From positions 1 through 49,110 of the forward strand of contig JAPOIM010000025.1 in assembly GCA_029978905.1 (NCBI GenBank): a stretch of 49,110 nucleotides of DNA, read 5' to 3'. Origin of the DNA: Planctomycetota bacterium. Its GTDB lineage: Bacteria; Planctomycetota; Planctomycetia; Pirellulales; UBA1268. Position numbers and translations under genes: made by a program. The notes under the pieces were generated by a model. That model worked only from the letters and a program-made list of their open reading frames with translations, was not told the DNA's origin and searched no databases. Below, one piece after another: positions 19,195-26,917 of this stretch; the stretch's first letter is position 1, and each line of letters begins with the position of its first letter.

Positions 19195-20958
19195 TTATTC
19201 GCCCCGCACCATGACGGTGACCGGTTCGGCGTGCACGCTCCCGGCTTGGCCGCTGCCTCGGCGACCGGTGGCCTGGATGGTTGCAGGTCCCTGACCGAGC
19301 AGGCTGGCAGGGATCTCGAGGGATGTTTCGGCTCCCGTGGTTCGGCCGAGCACCCTGCCAGAGGCATAGAGCACGGCCCCATCGATGTCTCGGCCGACGA
19401 GGGTGATCCGCACCGTTCCGCTCAGCGGTACGGCCTGCGGCTCGACGGTCATCTGCAATGACCGCCCATGGTTGGCGAAGGTGACAGGAAGAATCTGTCT
19501 TCCCTGTGTTTCCAGCGGCGATGCGGTGATGCCCACGATGCGAAGTTCGTGATGGCCATCGGCCAGCTGGGCGGTGTCGAGCGTGGCGGTGTCACGGTCG
19601 GAGAACTGGGCATATCGCATGCCGTCAAGAAACACTTCGAACCGGTCGACGGTGTTCTCGCCGGCCAGTGCGGCGGTGGCGGTGAAGGTCACCTCGCCGC
19701 TGAGCACCGCGCCTGCCGTGAGCGGTTCCTCCGCTCCAGCGAGACTGATCTGTACCTGTGGGATTGTGGCCCAGGGTTGGCACAGTGGGTCGCCCACCAC
19801 GAGCAGTTGGTAGGGAGATTGGACCGACTGGTAGAAGGCCTCGATGAGGCTCGCCCCACGTGCATAGTGCACCTGGATCGAGGGGTGCGGAAACTTTGCT
19901 TGATCGGCGTAGGGCTCGATCACGGTACCACTCGAGCCCGCAGCTCCGGCGCGGAGGAACTCGGAGAGAGGTGTCTGGCCTGCTGAGGGTGTGAAGATGC
20001 CGCCGAAGCTGGTGAGGTTCTCACAGATGGCCCCCGGGACCATCCGGCTTCCCGATGCCGGCCAGTCGAAGTTTGGTGTGCCGGTCATCAGGCCTGCGAC
20101 ATCACGTTTGGCGACGGGAAGTGTGCCCGAAACGACCTCGGCATTCACGCCAAGGCCTTTGAGCGCCGTGACGGTGTCGTTGAACACACTGCTGCGTGTG
20201 GTCGTCCGCACGTCGCTGTTGGTCACAAAGTAAATGGTGCCTGCAGGACGCGTGGCATCGGCCGCCTTGGCGGATCGCAGCATGGCGACCACCTCATCGA
20301 CGGAGTTGCCGCGGCCGCTTGTCACGCCAAGCATTGCGGAGAGCAGATAGCGGATGCCTCCTGCTTCCAGCTGCTCGCCTTGTGAGCCCCAGCCATACCA
20401 GCCTCGAAAGCCGATCGTTTCGCGAGGCACGCCATGCACATCCAGCGGTCGGTAGTAGCGGTTGCTCTCGCGGTTGATCCATCCGCCGTTGGTGGACTTC
20501 ACCAGCGGCAAGAGTGTGGTCATGCCTGTCAGCGAACCAGCGGGAAACTTGTCGACGCCGACAAGCGGCTCTGGAAGCTCGTCTTTGAAACTGATCCTCC
20601 AGGGGAAGTCGGAGGAGTAAACGATCGCATCGATCTGCGGTACGAGGCTCCGACCTTCGATCGCCTCGAGCACCGGATCGAGAATCTCCTGGCGAAAGGT
20701 CGCGACGCTCGTTTCCTCGCGGCTGCCTTTCCACGGCAGCATCATCACGTTGATCGGCGGCACCTTCCGCAGCGCCACATACGCATTGGCGATCGCAACA
20801 CTCGCGGGGCTCTCTGGATTCACCACCAGAAACAGATTCTCCGGACCGCCCCCGGCGAAACTGTGCGAGTCTCCGCAGAAAAGTGCTGCGACGAGCAGGA
20901 GCAGGTGCAGCACCCATCTGGGGAGCGATTCTTCCGTTGAACGCACGCGAGTATCCAT
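19195..20958 (-). CDS. TIGR03790-like secreted protein
   Basis: A 587-residue protein with a signal peptide (residues 14-36). Residues 38-400 resemble the TIGR03790 family: ENLFLVVNPESPASVAIANAY, then LRKVPPINVMMLPW, a segment DAIVYSSDFPWRI, and IYFVTNSDVRT. Residues 400-587 look like two immunoglobulin-like beta domains (FEVFLDGMRYAQF; LADGHHELRIVGI; VRITLVGRDIDGAVLYASG). Family function is unknown to me. It is convergent with the thioredoxin-protease gene, with only five bases between the stops, and divergent from the M28 peptidase gene. Confidence 0.65.
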   Translation of the reverse strand: MDTRVRSTEESLPRWVLHLLLLVAALFCGDSHSFAGGGPENLFLVVNPESPASVAIANAYVALRKVPPINVMMLPWKGSREETSVATFRQEILDPVLEAIEGRSLVPQIDAIVYSSDFPWRISFKDELPEPLVGVDKFPAGSLTGMTTLLPLVKSTNGGWINRESNRYYRPLDVHGVPRETIGFRGWYGWGSQGEQLEAGGIRYLLSAMLGVTSGRGNSVDEVVAMLRSAKAADATRPAGTIYFVTNSDVRTTTRSSVFNDTVTALKGLGVNAEVVSGTLPVAKRDVAGLMTGTPNFDWPASGSRMVPGAICENLTSFGGIFTPSAGQTPLSEFLRAGAAGSSGTVIEPYADQAKFPHPSIQVHYARGASLIEAFYQSVQSPYQLLVVGDPLCQPWATIPQVQISLAGAEEPLTAGAVLSGEVTFTATAALAGENTVDRFEVFLDGMRYAQFSDRDTATLDTAQLADGHHELRIVGITASPLETQGRQILPVTFANHGRSLQMTVEPQAVPLSGTVRITLVGRDIDGAVLYASGRVLGRTTGAETSLEIPASLLGQGPATIQATGRRGSGQAGSVHAEPVTVMVRGE

Positions 20959-21177
20959 GCAATCGCTCGTGTTTCCCCCAGAGTCGAGTTCGAGCTGAAT
21001 CAGGACGTGATGCTACCACGTTTGGCAGCTTTGGTTGCCGACCCGGGGCCCTTTGGTCTGTCGGTTCTGACGAGGGCCGTGATACGCTCACCTCTTCGAT
21101 CTGGGGGTCGACTGCTCTGGGAGTCGACCTGCCAGGTGACGGAGGAAAGCCGCTCTTTTGACCGCCCTACAGTTGTT

Positions 21178-22143
21178 ATGAGTCATCAGCGAAACATGTT
21201 GACGGTGTGTGTGCTTGCCGCGGCCTGCCTCATGGCTGGTTTTTCTCCCGCGGGTCTGATGGCGGACGAGCCCGCGACAGCCGATCACTTTTCGGGGGAG
21301 CAGGCTTTCGGATACCTCAAGGCGCTGTGTGATCTTGGCCCGCGTCCGAGTGGCTCGGTGGGCATGCAGAAGCAGCGGGGCATGATCGTGCGGCACTTCG
21401 AGGGGCTGGGTGCCACCGTGAGCAGGCAGCCTTTCCAAATCCGCGATCGCCGCAGCGGTGAAACCGTGGCGATGGAAAACCTCATCGTGTCGTTCCACCC
21501 TGATCGCAGTGACCGGGTGATGCTCGCGGCCCACTACGACACGCGACCCTTTCCGGATCGTGATCCAGTCAATCCGAGTGGCATCTTCATCGGTGCGAAC
21601 GACGGAGCGAGCGGGGTCGCGCTGCTGATGGAGCTCGGGAAGTTCATGGGATCGCTGCCCGGCAAGATCGGCGTCGATTTTGTCTTGTTTGATGCCGAGG
21701 AGTATGTCGTCGATCGCCGCGATCCCTACTTCCTCGGCTCGATCCACTTCGCTCGACGCTACGCATCAAAGCCACCGAAGCACCGCTACCTCTGTGGTGT
21801 GCTCCTCGACATGGTGGGAGATGAGAACCTGCTGCTGCCGCAGGAGTACCACAGCATTTCCTGGCCCGACACGCGGCCGATCGTGGATGGCATCTGGCAG
21901 GCGGCCAGCGAGGTGGGGGCACGGGAGTTTGTGCCGAGGCCAGGGCCCACCGTCGATGATGACCATGTGCCTTTGCGAACGATTGGTCGTATCCCCACGT
22001 GTGACATCATCGACTTTGATTATCCCCACTGGCATACCACCCAAGACACCCCGGAGCATTGCTCGGGGAAATCCTTGGAAACTGTCGGCAGGGTCATGCT
22101 GCACTGGCTTCGTGGCGTCAGCCGTGGTGGAAGCGAGCCGTGA
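21178..22143 (+). CDS. M28 family peptidase / glutaminyl-peptide cyclotransferase-like
   Basis: A 321-residue exported zinc enzyme. Signal peptide 7-29 (TVCVLAAACLMAGFSPAGLMA). Metal and catalytic residues can be placed: H119 and D121 in AAHYDTRP, D142 in GANDGASG, E174/E175 in FDAEE, D211 in LLDMVGD and H286 in HWHTTQDTPE. TVDDDHVPL at 259-267 resembles the DDHxPF segment of animal and bacterial glutaminyl cyclases, so N-terminal pyroglutamate formation is as likely as aminopeptidase activity. No clear ribosome site precedes the ATG; the frame is open upstream and a start at 21196 is possible. The stop overlaps the next start as TGATG. Confidence 0.8.
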   Translation: MSHQRNMLTVCVLAAACLMAGFSPAGLMADEPATADHFSGEQAFGYLKALCDLGPRPSGSVGMQKQRGMIVRHFEGLGATVSRQPFQIRDRRSGETVAMENLIVSFHPDRSDRVMLAAHYDTRPFPDRDPVNPSGIFIGANDGASGVALLMELGKFMGSLPGKIGVDFVLFDAEEYVVDRRDPYFLGSIHFARRYASKPPKHRYLCGVLLDMVGDENLLLPQEYHSISWPDTRPIVDGIWQAASEVGAREFVPRPGPTVDDDHVPLRTIGRIPTCDIIDFDYPHWHTTQDTPEHCSGKSLETVGRVMLHWLRGVSRGGSEP

Positions 22144-22421
22144 TGAGCGAGGCTGCGCACGAGGAGGTCCTGGTGGTGCCTGCACTCGGCTTCGCCACAG
22201 GGATGGTGGCGGTGTCGGTGTGGCTGGTGCGTGAAGGGGCCGCCGTGCGTGCAGGTGATCGAGTGGTGCAGCTGGTCGCAGGAGCCGCCACAGTGGACCT
22301 GGTGGCTCCGATCACAGGGCGCCTCGAGCGACACCTCGTTGAGGAAGATGCATGCGTGGAGCCGGGCGAGACGCTGGCGCTGTTCACGAACTCCGTGGCG
22401 ACGGAAGCGGGGAGTTCATGA
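22143..22421 (+). CDS. Lipoyl/biotinyl-like domain protein lacking the modified lysine
   Basis: A 92-residue protein built as one lipoyl-type hammerhead: PALGFATGMVAVSVWLVREG, then AGDRVVQLVAGAATVDL and APITGRLERHLVEE. In acyltransferase E2 lipoyl domains the hairpin reads ETDKATV; here it is AGAATV, so the modified lysine is Ala48. Hence it is unlikely to be lipoylated or biotinylated. It overlaps the peptidase stop (TGATG) and the lnt start (ATGA), so all three are translationally coupled. Role unknown; perhaps a structural or adaptor domain. Confidence 0.7.
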   Translation: MSEAAHEEVLVVPALGFATGMVAVSVWLVREGAAVRAGDRVVQLVAGAATVDLVAPITGRLERHLVEEDACVEPGETLALFTNSVATEAGSS

Positions 22422-24139
22422 ACGGCGAGTCGTTGCCGCAGCGGATGCAGAAAGGGCCCGCTGCCGTGGCCAACCGGGCGGGCTGTTGGTGGCTGGCCCT
22501 GGGGGGCGCGATCGCGATGGCGATGGTGCAACCCCCAGTCAATCTGTGGTGGGCGGCTTGGATCGCGCCGCTCCCCTGGCTCCTCGTGGCTCGTCGGCAG
22601 ACCGAGTTTTGCGGTCGCGACTGGCTCGCACTTTGGTGTGGCGGTGGGCTCTCGTGGCTGGCGGTGCTGCACTGGCTGAGGCTTCCCCATCCAGCCACGT
22701 CGATCGGTTGGGTGGTGCTCTCGGCATACCTCGCGTGCTTCGTGCCGTTTTGGGTGCTGGCAACCCGCCGATTGGTGAGTCATGCGAGGCTTCCCTTTGT
22801 CCTTGCCGCCACGCTGGCGTGGTTGGGCACCGAGCATCTCCGCGGCTGGCTGCTGGGTGGCTTCACGATGGGGGGGCTGTGTGACACCCAAGTGCATTGG
22901 CTGCCGGTGCTGCAGACCGCCGACCTGTTGGGAGCGGTCGGGCTCAGTGGTCTCGTGATGGCCGTGGCAGCGTGCGTGACGGAGTCGGTCGTTGGCTTTG
23001 CGGGGAATGAAGGTCGCTCCTGGAAGCGTGGCGTCGGTTTCCTCACCGTTGGTGTGGGGCTGCTGGGGCTGGCCGTGGGCTACGGTACGTGGCGCCTCCG
23101 TGGGGAGCCGACATCGCTGCGGCAGCTCGATGTGCTGCTCGTGCAGGGCTCCATTGATACCGAACTCAAACAAGACCCCGGGGGCGCCGTGCGGGTGGCG
23201 CGGCATTACGACGAGCTGACCATCGAGGGGCTTCGCGAAGGGGAGTCGCCCGATCTGATTGTCTGGCCTGAAACCATGTGGCGGTGGGGGCTGCTGGAGA
23301 TCGATCCCAAGGAGCAACTGCCCGAGGCGGTGGTCAGGCAGGCCCTCGGGGAACCCGTGGGGGAGCCGATTTCCGCGGAGCGTGACGACGTCCAAGCAGC
23401 GGCCCGCACGCGACTCGAAGAGGAACGGTACGAGCCGCTCGCGGCCTACGCCCGTCGCTACGGAGCGACGTGGCTGGTGGGACTCGACAAGCAGGTGGTC
23501 ACCCCGGACGTGGCCACCGGCGTTCGCAACTACAACTGTGGGCTCTTCCTCGATCCCGACGGCCAGCCTTTGGGCTGCTACGAGAAGATGTTTCCCGTGC
23601 TCTTTGGCGAATACGTGCCCCTGGCGGATCGCTTTCCCTGGCTCTACCGGCTGACCCCGCTGCCGGCAGGGCTCACGGCGGGCACGAGCCCTCTGGCCGT
23701 CGAGGTGGCCGGGTTCGAGGTGGCTGCCACGATCTGCTACGAGACGACTCTGCCGCGGGCAGTGCGGACGTTGGTCAGGGAGTTAACAGAGCAACGCACG
23801 CGACCCGATGTGATTGCAAATCTCACCAATGACGGCTGGTTTTGGGGCTCCAGCGAACTCGATATGCACCTGGCTGCAGCGGTGCTGCGGGCCGTGGAGG
23901 TGCGGACGCCGGTGGTGGTGGCCGCCAACACCGGGATTTCGGCCTGGATTGACGGCAGCGGTCGGGTTCGTCGCCGTGGGCCGAAACGCGCTCCGGCGAC
24001 GGTCCGGGCTGAGGTTCGCCCCGATGGGAGATGGAGCCCTTTTTTGATTTGGGGGGGCTGGCCAACAGCGGCGGCTGGGCTGTTTGCGGTTTTTGCGATA
24101 GGTGCGGGTTCTTGGTGGCCGCGAAAGTCGGCGGATTGA
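22418..24139 (+). CDS. lnt: Apolipoprotein N-acyltransferase
   Basis: A 573-residue inner-membrane enzyme that adds the third acyl chain to lipoproteins. The N-terminal half has about seven hydrophobic segments (residues 22-220). The nitrilase-like domain has the triad in order: Glu in IVWPETMW, Lys in [14 protein letters not shown] and Cys in [14 protein letters not shown] and the final hydrophobic segment near 548-567 also fit. The region between Glu and Lys is longer than in Escherichia coli Lnt. Overlap with the lipoyl-like gene by ATGA indicates coupling. Confidence 0.92.
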   Translation: MNGESLPQRMQKGPAAVANRAGCWWLALGGAIAMAMVQPPVNLWWAAWIAPLPWLLVARRQTEFCGRDWLALWCGGGLSWLAVLHWLRLPHPATSIGWVVLSAYLACFVPFWVLATRRLVSHARLPFVLAATLAWLGTEHLRGWLLGGFTMGGLCDTQVHWLPVLQTADLLGAVGLSGLVMAVAACVTESVVGFAGNEGRSWKRGVGFLTVGVGLLGLAVGYGTWRLRGEPTSLRQLDVLLVQGSIDTELKQDPGGAVRVARHYDELTIEGLREGESPDLIVWPETMWRWGLLEIDPKEQLPEAVVRQALGEPVGEPISAERDDVQAAARTRLEEERYEPLAAYARRYGATWLVGLDKQVVTPDVATGVRNYNCGLFLDPDGQPLGCYEKMFPVLFGEYVPLADRFPWLYRLTPLPAGLTAGTSPLAVEVAGFEVAATICYETTLPRAVRTLVRELTEQRTRPDVIANLTNDGWFWGSSELDMHLAAAVLRAVEVRTPVVVAANTGISAWIDGSGRVRRRGPKRAPATVRAEVRPDGRWSPFLIWGGWPTAAAGLFAVFAIGAGSWWPRKSAD

Positions 24140-24208
24140 GTGGGTTTTTTGGGGAGAAGGGCCGATGTGGGTGAGGTTGCGGGCAGCAGGTAATGTCTTC
24201 CAGACGCG

Positions 24209-24238
24209 TTGACCCCCCTGCCGATTGACAACTATGGT
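24209..24238 (+). promoter_or_regulatory. Possible sigma-70 type promoter
   Basis: TTGACC, an 18-base spacer and TATGGT, about 50 bases upstream of the coiled-coil membrane protein gene. A TTGACA at 24225-24230 gives an alternative -35 but with a poor -10 distance. Motif match only. Confidence 0.3.
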
Positions 24239-24285
24239 GGTCATATGGGGCGGTCGTCCTCGCAGCACCTGCCTGTGGTGAGCGT

Positions 24286-25119
24286 ATGAATATTATTGGC
24301 AAAATCTTCGTTTTCGCTGTCTTCATCATGAGCCTGGTGTTCATGAGTTTTGGAGTGGCGCTCTATTCGACCCACACCAACTGGCGTGACGAAATCGTCA
24401 AGTCAGGCGGCTTGAACGACCAACTGCAAAACGCCCGCAACGAGGCGACGAAGTTGCAGGAAGAGATCAACGAGTTGACCACCGACGTCAAAGAGTCGGA
24501 AGTGGCTCGTGACACCGTGATCGCGCAGATCCAGGCCGCCCTTCGCGAGAAGAACGAGGCGCTGCAGGAACTTCGCAAGCGTGTCGACCAGCAGGAACAG
24601 GATCGCAACAAGGCTCAGGACGAACTTGCTTCCAAGAGCCGTGAACTTGAGCAGGCGACTTCGCAGATCAACGACCTGCGTGATTCGATCAAGCAGCAGC
24701 AGCAGAGCCTTGACGACCAGGTGCAGCGCACAGCCGACATGGCTGTGGAACTTCACGAGAAGGAATCCCTGCTCGTGATCGCTCGTGAGCGGAAGAGCCA
24801 GCTTGAGAAGCAGGTGGCCAATGCTCGTGTGCTGTTGCAGCAGATGGGGCTGAGCGTGGATTCGCTTCCGCGCGACCAACTGCCCGCCGTGGATGGTGTG
24901 GTGACAGCTGTCGGTCGTGATGCGATCGAACTGTCGCTCGGTGGCGATGACGGCCTGCAGCAAGGGCACGAACTTGAAGTGTTCCGAGACGACACCTATC
25001 TCGGCCGCGTGAAGATCGTGACGGTTCGCCCTGATAAGGCGGTGGCCACGGTGATCCCTGAGTTCAAGCGCGGGTTTATCCAGCGAGGCGATCGAGTCGC
25101 ATCGCGGCTGAAGGGTTGA
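24286..25119 (+). CDS. Coiled-coil membrane protein, planctomycete type
   Basis: A 277-residue protein. One membrane segment (residues 5-28, FVFAVFIMSLVFMSFGVALY) is followed by a long coiled coil (about 40-190) rich in Gln, Glu, Arg and Lys heptads. A compact C-terminal beta domain (205-275; GVVTAVGRDAIELSLGGDDG, then HELEVFRDDTYLGRVKIV) resembles a small SH3-like barrel. Topology suggests an anchored stalk with a domain in the periplasm. Followed 62 bases later by a 49-residue membrane protein. No family name known to me. Confidence 0.75.
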   Translation: MNIIGKIFVFAVFIMSLVFMSFGVALYSTHTNWRDEIVKSGGLNDQLQNARNEATKLQEEINELTTDVKESEVARDTVIAQIQAALREKNEALQELRKRVDQQEQDRNKAQDELASKSRELEQATSQINDLRDSIKQQQQSLDDQVQRTADMAVELHEKESLLVIARERKSQLEKQVANARVLLQQMGLSVDSLPRDQLPAVDGVVTAVGRDAIELSLGGDDGLQQGHELEVFRDDTYLGRVKIVTVRPDKAVATVIPEFKRGFIQRGDRVASRLKG

Positions 25120-25181
25120 TCCCGGCAGTGTTGATTCCGGCGACCCTATCCACCCCATCCCTTGGCAGATAGACACCTACC

Positions 25182-25331
25182 ATGGCAGACAATGATGATC
25201 GTGCTGCACCGCCGCCCGTGAATGTGTACACGGCGATGCTTTTGCTCGCCTTTGTGGCGATCTCCGTCGGGTGCTTGATGCTGGCCCTCGACTTGGCCCA
25301 GTACAACTTCGAGATCAAGCCAAACGTTTGA
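25182..25331 (+). CDS. Small single-pass membrane protein (49 residues)
   Basis: Reads MADNDDRAAPPPVNVYTAML and continues with a membrane helix (LLAFVAISVGCLMLALDL, residues 21-38), ending LAQYNFEIKPNV. The polar, acidic N-terminus, one hydrophobic helix and a short polar tail look like a genuine microprotein. It follows the coiled-coil protein on the same strand and may be its partner. It ends 24 bases before the convergent propeller gene. No strong ribosome site is seen. Confidence 0.65.
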   Translation: MADNDDRAAPPPVNVYTAMLLLAFVAISVGCLMLALDLAQYNFEIKPNV

Positions 25332-25334
25332 TCA

Positions 25335-25353
25335 CGAACCGCCGCGGCGTTCG
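25335..25353. terminator. Hairpin between convergent genes
   Basis: CGAA, one bulged C, CGCCG and then CGGCG TTCG form a nearly perfect palindrome in the 24-base gap between two converging genes. There is no T run, so it is a possible bidirectional terminator only. Confidence 0.35.
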
Positions 25354-25355
25354 GC

Positions 25356-26795
25356 TTAGGCCGGGCTGCGTCGAGCGGCAGGTACGAACGTGAACGGGTC
25401 GTCGGCGTCTGCTGGGGCTCGGAAAGGGTCCTCGTCCGGATCGTTCCCAAACGGGTCCGAATCGTCCATGTCGGCTGGGCCAAATGGATCGTCATTCGCG
25501 TCGCCAGGCGCTGCTGGCGCTGGTGACTCTGCTGGGGCAGGAACTGGTTCGGCTGTTTCTGTGGCCACCACTGCAGCTGGAGCGAGCGAGGCCACCACGC
25601 CGTCGTGGGTGGCCAAGTAGAGCCGGCCTGTGATCTTGTTCACGATCGGCTTCTGAAATCGCCCAGGCGAAAGGGTGGTCAGTGTGTGGCCATCGCTCAG
25701 GTCGATCAACTGCAGCCGACCAACCCGATCGAAGCACCAGGCCATGCCGCTTGCGGCGGTGAGCAGGTGTGCCGGAGTGTCACGCTGCCAAAGCAGGTCG
25801 CCTGTCGTTGCCGAACGCGCTTCCAAGCCCCACTCCCCAAGCGAGATGAGCAACGTGTCGCCGTCGACCAGAAGGTCACCGTTGGGAATCGAAGGCACCG
25901 CCACTCGCCACGCGACCGAAAGGCCAGAGGCCGGGTCTGAGTTGACGCGAATCACATCACCCGATGAGAGCGCGAGCCAGATGGCTTCGTTGCGCTGCAG
26001 GAGGTCCCCCACGGGAGGGCTTCCCAGGCGGAGCTCGTGCCGCTTCCAACCGTTCTCGAGATCGCTCAGCGCCACGAGCATCCCCTCTTCACCAATCCAG
26101 GCCACCGAGTAAGGGGCGAGGCGGTGAATGGATGTTGCTCGAGTGGTGCCCGCTTCGAGCAGCAAGGGAGCGTGGCTCTCAAGTCCCGCGCGTCGACGCG
26201 CGAGCTTGTCGAGTTCCGCCTCTTCAGGGGTGCTGGGCTTGAGGGCCGCGGCTTTGATCATCGAGGTCGGGCGGCCGGTTGGGTAGGCCGTGAGTCGCAA
26301 CACACGCAGAGGACCGAATGGCACATACACCCAGTTGTCACCTTCCACCGCTGCCGCGTTGGGCATGCGTCCGAGATGGTCGGCCCAGAGACGCTCGCCT
26401 GTGGTGCGATCAAAGGCGTAGACGTTCTTGCCGCGGGTCGCGAGCACCAGTGAGGGCCCGATGTCGGCGGGTTGTCCTGGATCGTTGGCATGACCAATCC
26501 GCTCGCTCCACGACAGAGTGCCAGCCAGGGGCGACGCCCCTTCGTGATAGGCATGGATGCGTCCATCACCAGAGGTGGCGACCACGAGATCGTCGGTGAT
26601 GGTCAGCGTTTCGAGTTTGCTGCGATCGGTGTCAAACGGCAGCTGCGCGACCCAGTTGAGATGCCAGCCACTTGCGGCCGCCAGCTTTTCGGCAACGCCG
26701 TAATCGCCACCGCGTGCTGACGAGGCCAGTGCTGCCAGGACGAGTGCGGCGACGTGTGCTTTTTTTCCCAGCGTCTTGGAGAACGACAGGTTCAT
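25356..26795 (-). CDS. Exported PQQ-type beta-propeller protein with DPFG-rich tail
   Basis: A 479-residue protein. Signal peptide 10-29 (KKAHVAALVLAALASSARG). Residues 35-405 contain repeats of the PQQ/YVTN propeller kind, such as NVYAFDRTTGERLW, LEARSATTGDLLWQRD and IVNKITGRLYLATHDG. The C-terminal 70 residues are Pro/Ala/Asp-rich with repeated DPF units (DDPFGP, SDPFGN, EDPFRA, DDPFTF), a low-complexity style I associate with planctomycete exported proteins. Probably a periplasmic scaffold; no cofactor ligands are clear. Confidence 0.75.
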   Translation of the reverse strand: MNLSFSKTLGKKAHVAALVLAALASSARGGDYGVAEKLAAASGWHLNWVAQLPFDTDRSKLETLTITDDLVVATSGDGRIHAYHEGASPLAGTLSWSERIGHANDPGQPADIGPSLVLATRGKNVYAFDRTTGERLWADHLGRMPNAAAVEGDNWVYVPFGPLRVLRLTAYPTGRPTSMIKAAALKPSTPEEAELDKLARRRAGLESHAPLLLEAGTTRATSIHRLAPYSVAWIGEEGMLVALSDLENGWKRHELRLGSPPVGDLLQRNEAIWLALSSGDVIRVNSDPASGLSVAWRVAVPSIPNGDLLVDGDTLLISLGEWGLEARSATTGDLLWQRDTPAHLLTAASGMAWCFDRVGRLQLIDLSDGHTLTTLSPGRFQKPIVNKITGRLYLATHDGVVASLAPAAVVATETAEPVPAPAESPAPAAPGDANDDPFGPADMDDSDPFGNDPDEDPFRAPADADDPFTFVPAARRSPA

Positions 26796-26875
26796 GGCTT
26801 GTTTCCCGGAAGGAGCGTGTCTGCTTCAAACATCCCCTACGAAACGATACCTTCAAACTTGAACAGACTGAAAAC

Positions 26876-26898
26876 CATGACCCTTTGTGACGGTCATG
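26876..26898. promoter_or_regulatory. Perfect inverted repeat in divergent promoter region
   Basis: CATGACC, nine bases, GGTCATG: a seven-base-pair dyad between the propeller gene and the 1343-residue protein gene, 20 bases before the GTG start. A candidate operator for one or both genes. Confidence 0.35.
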
Positions 26899-26917
26899 AC
26901 GATTGGAGTGAGGAAAT

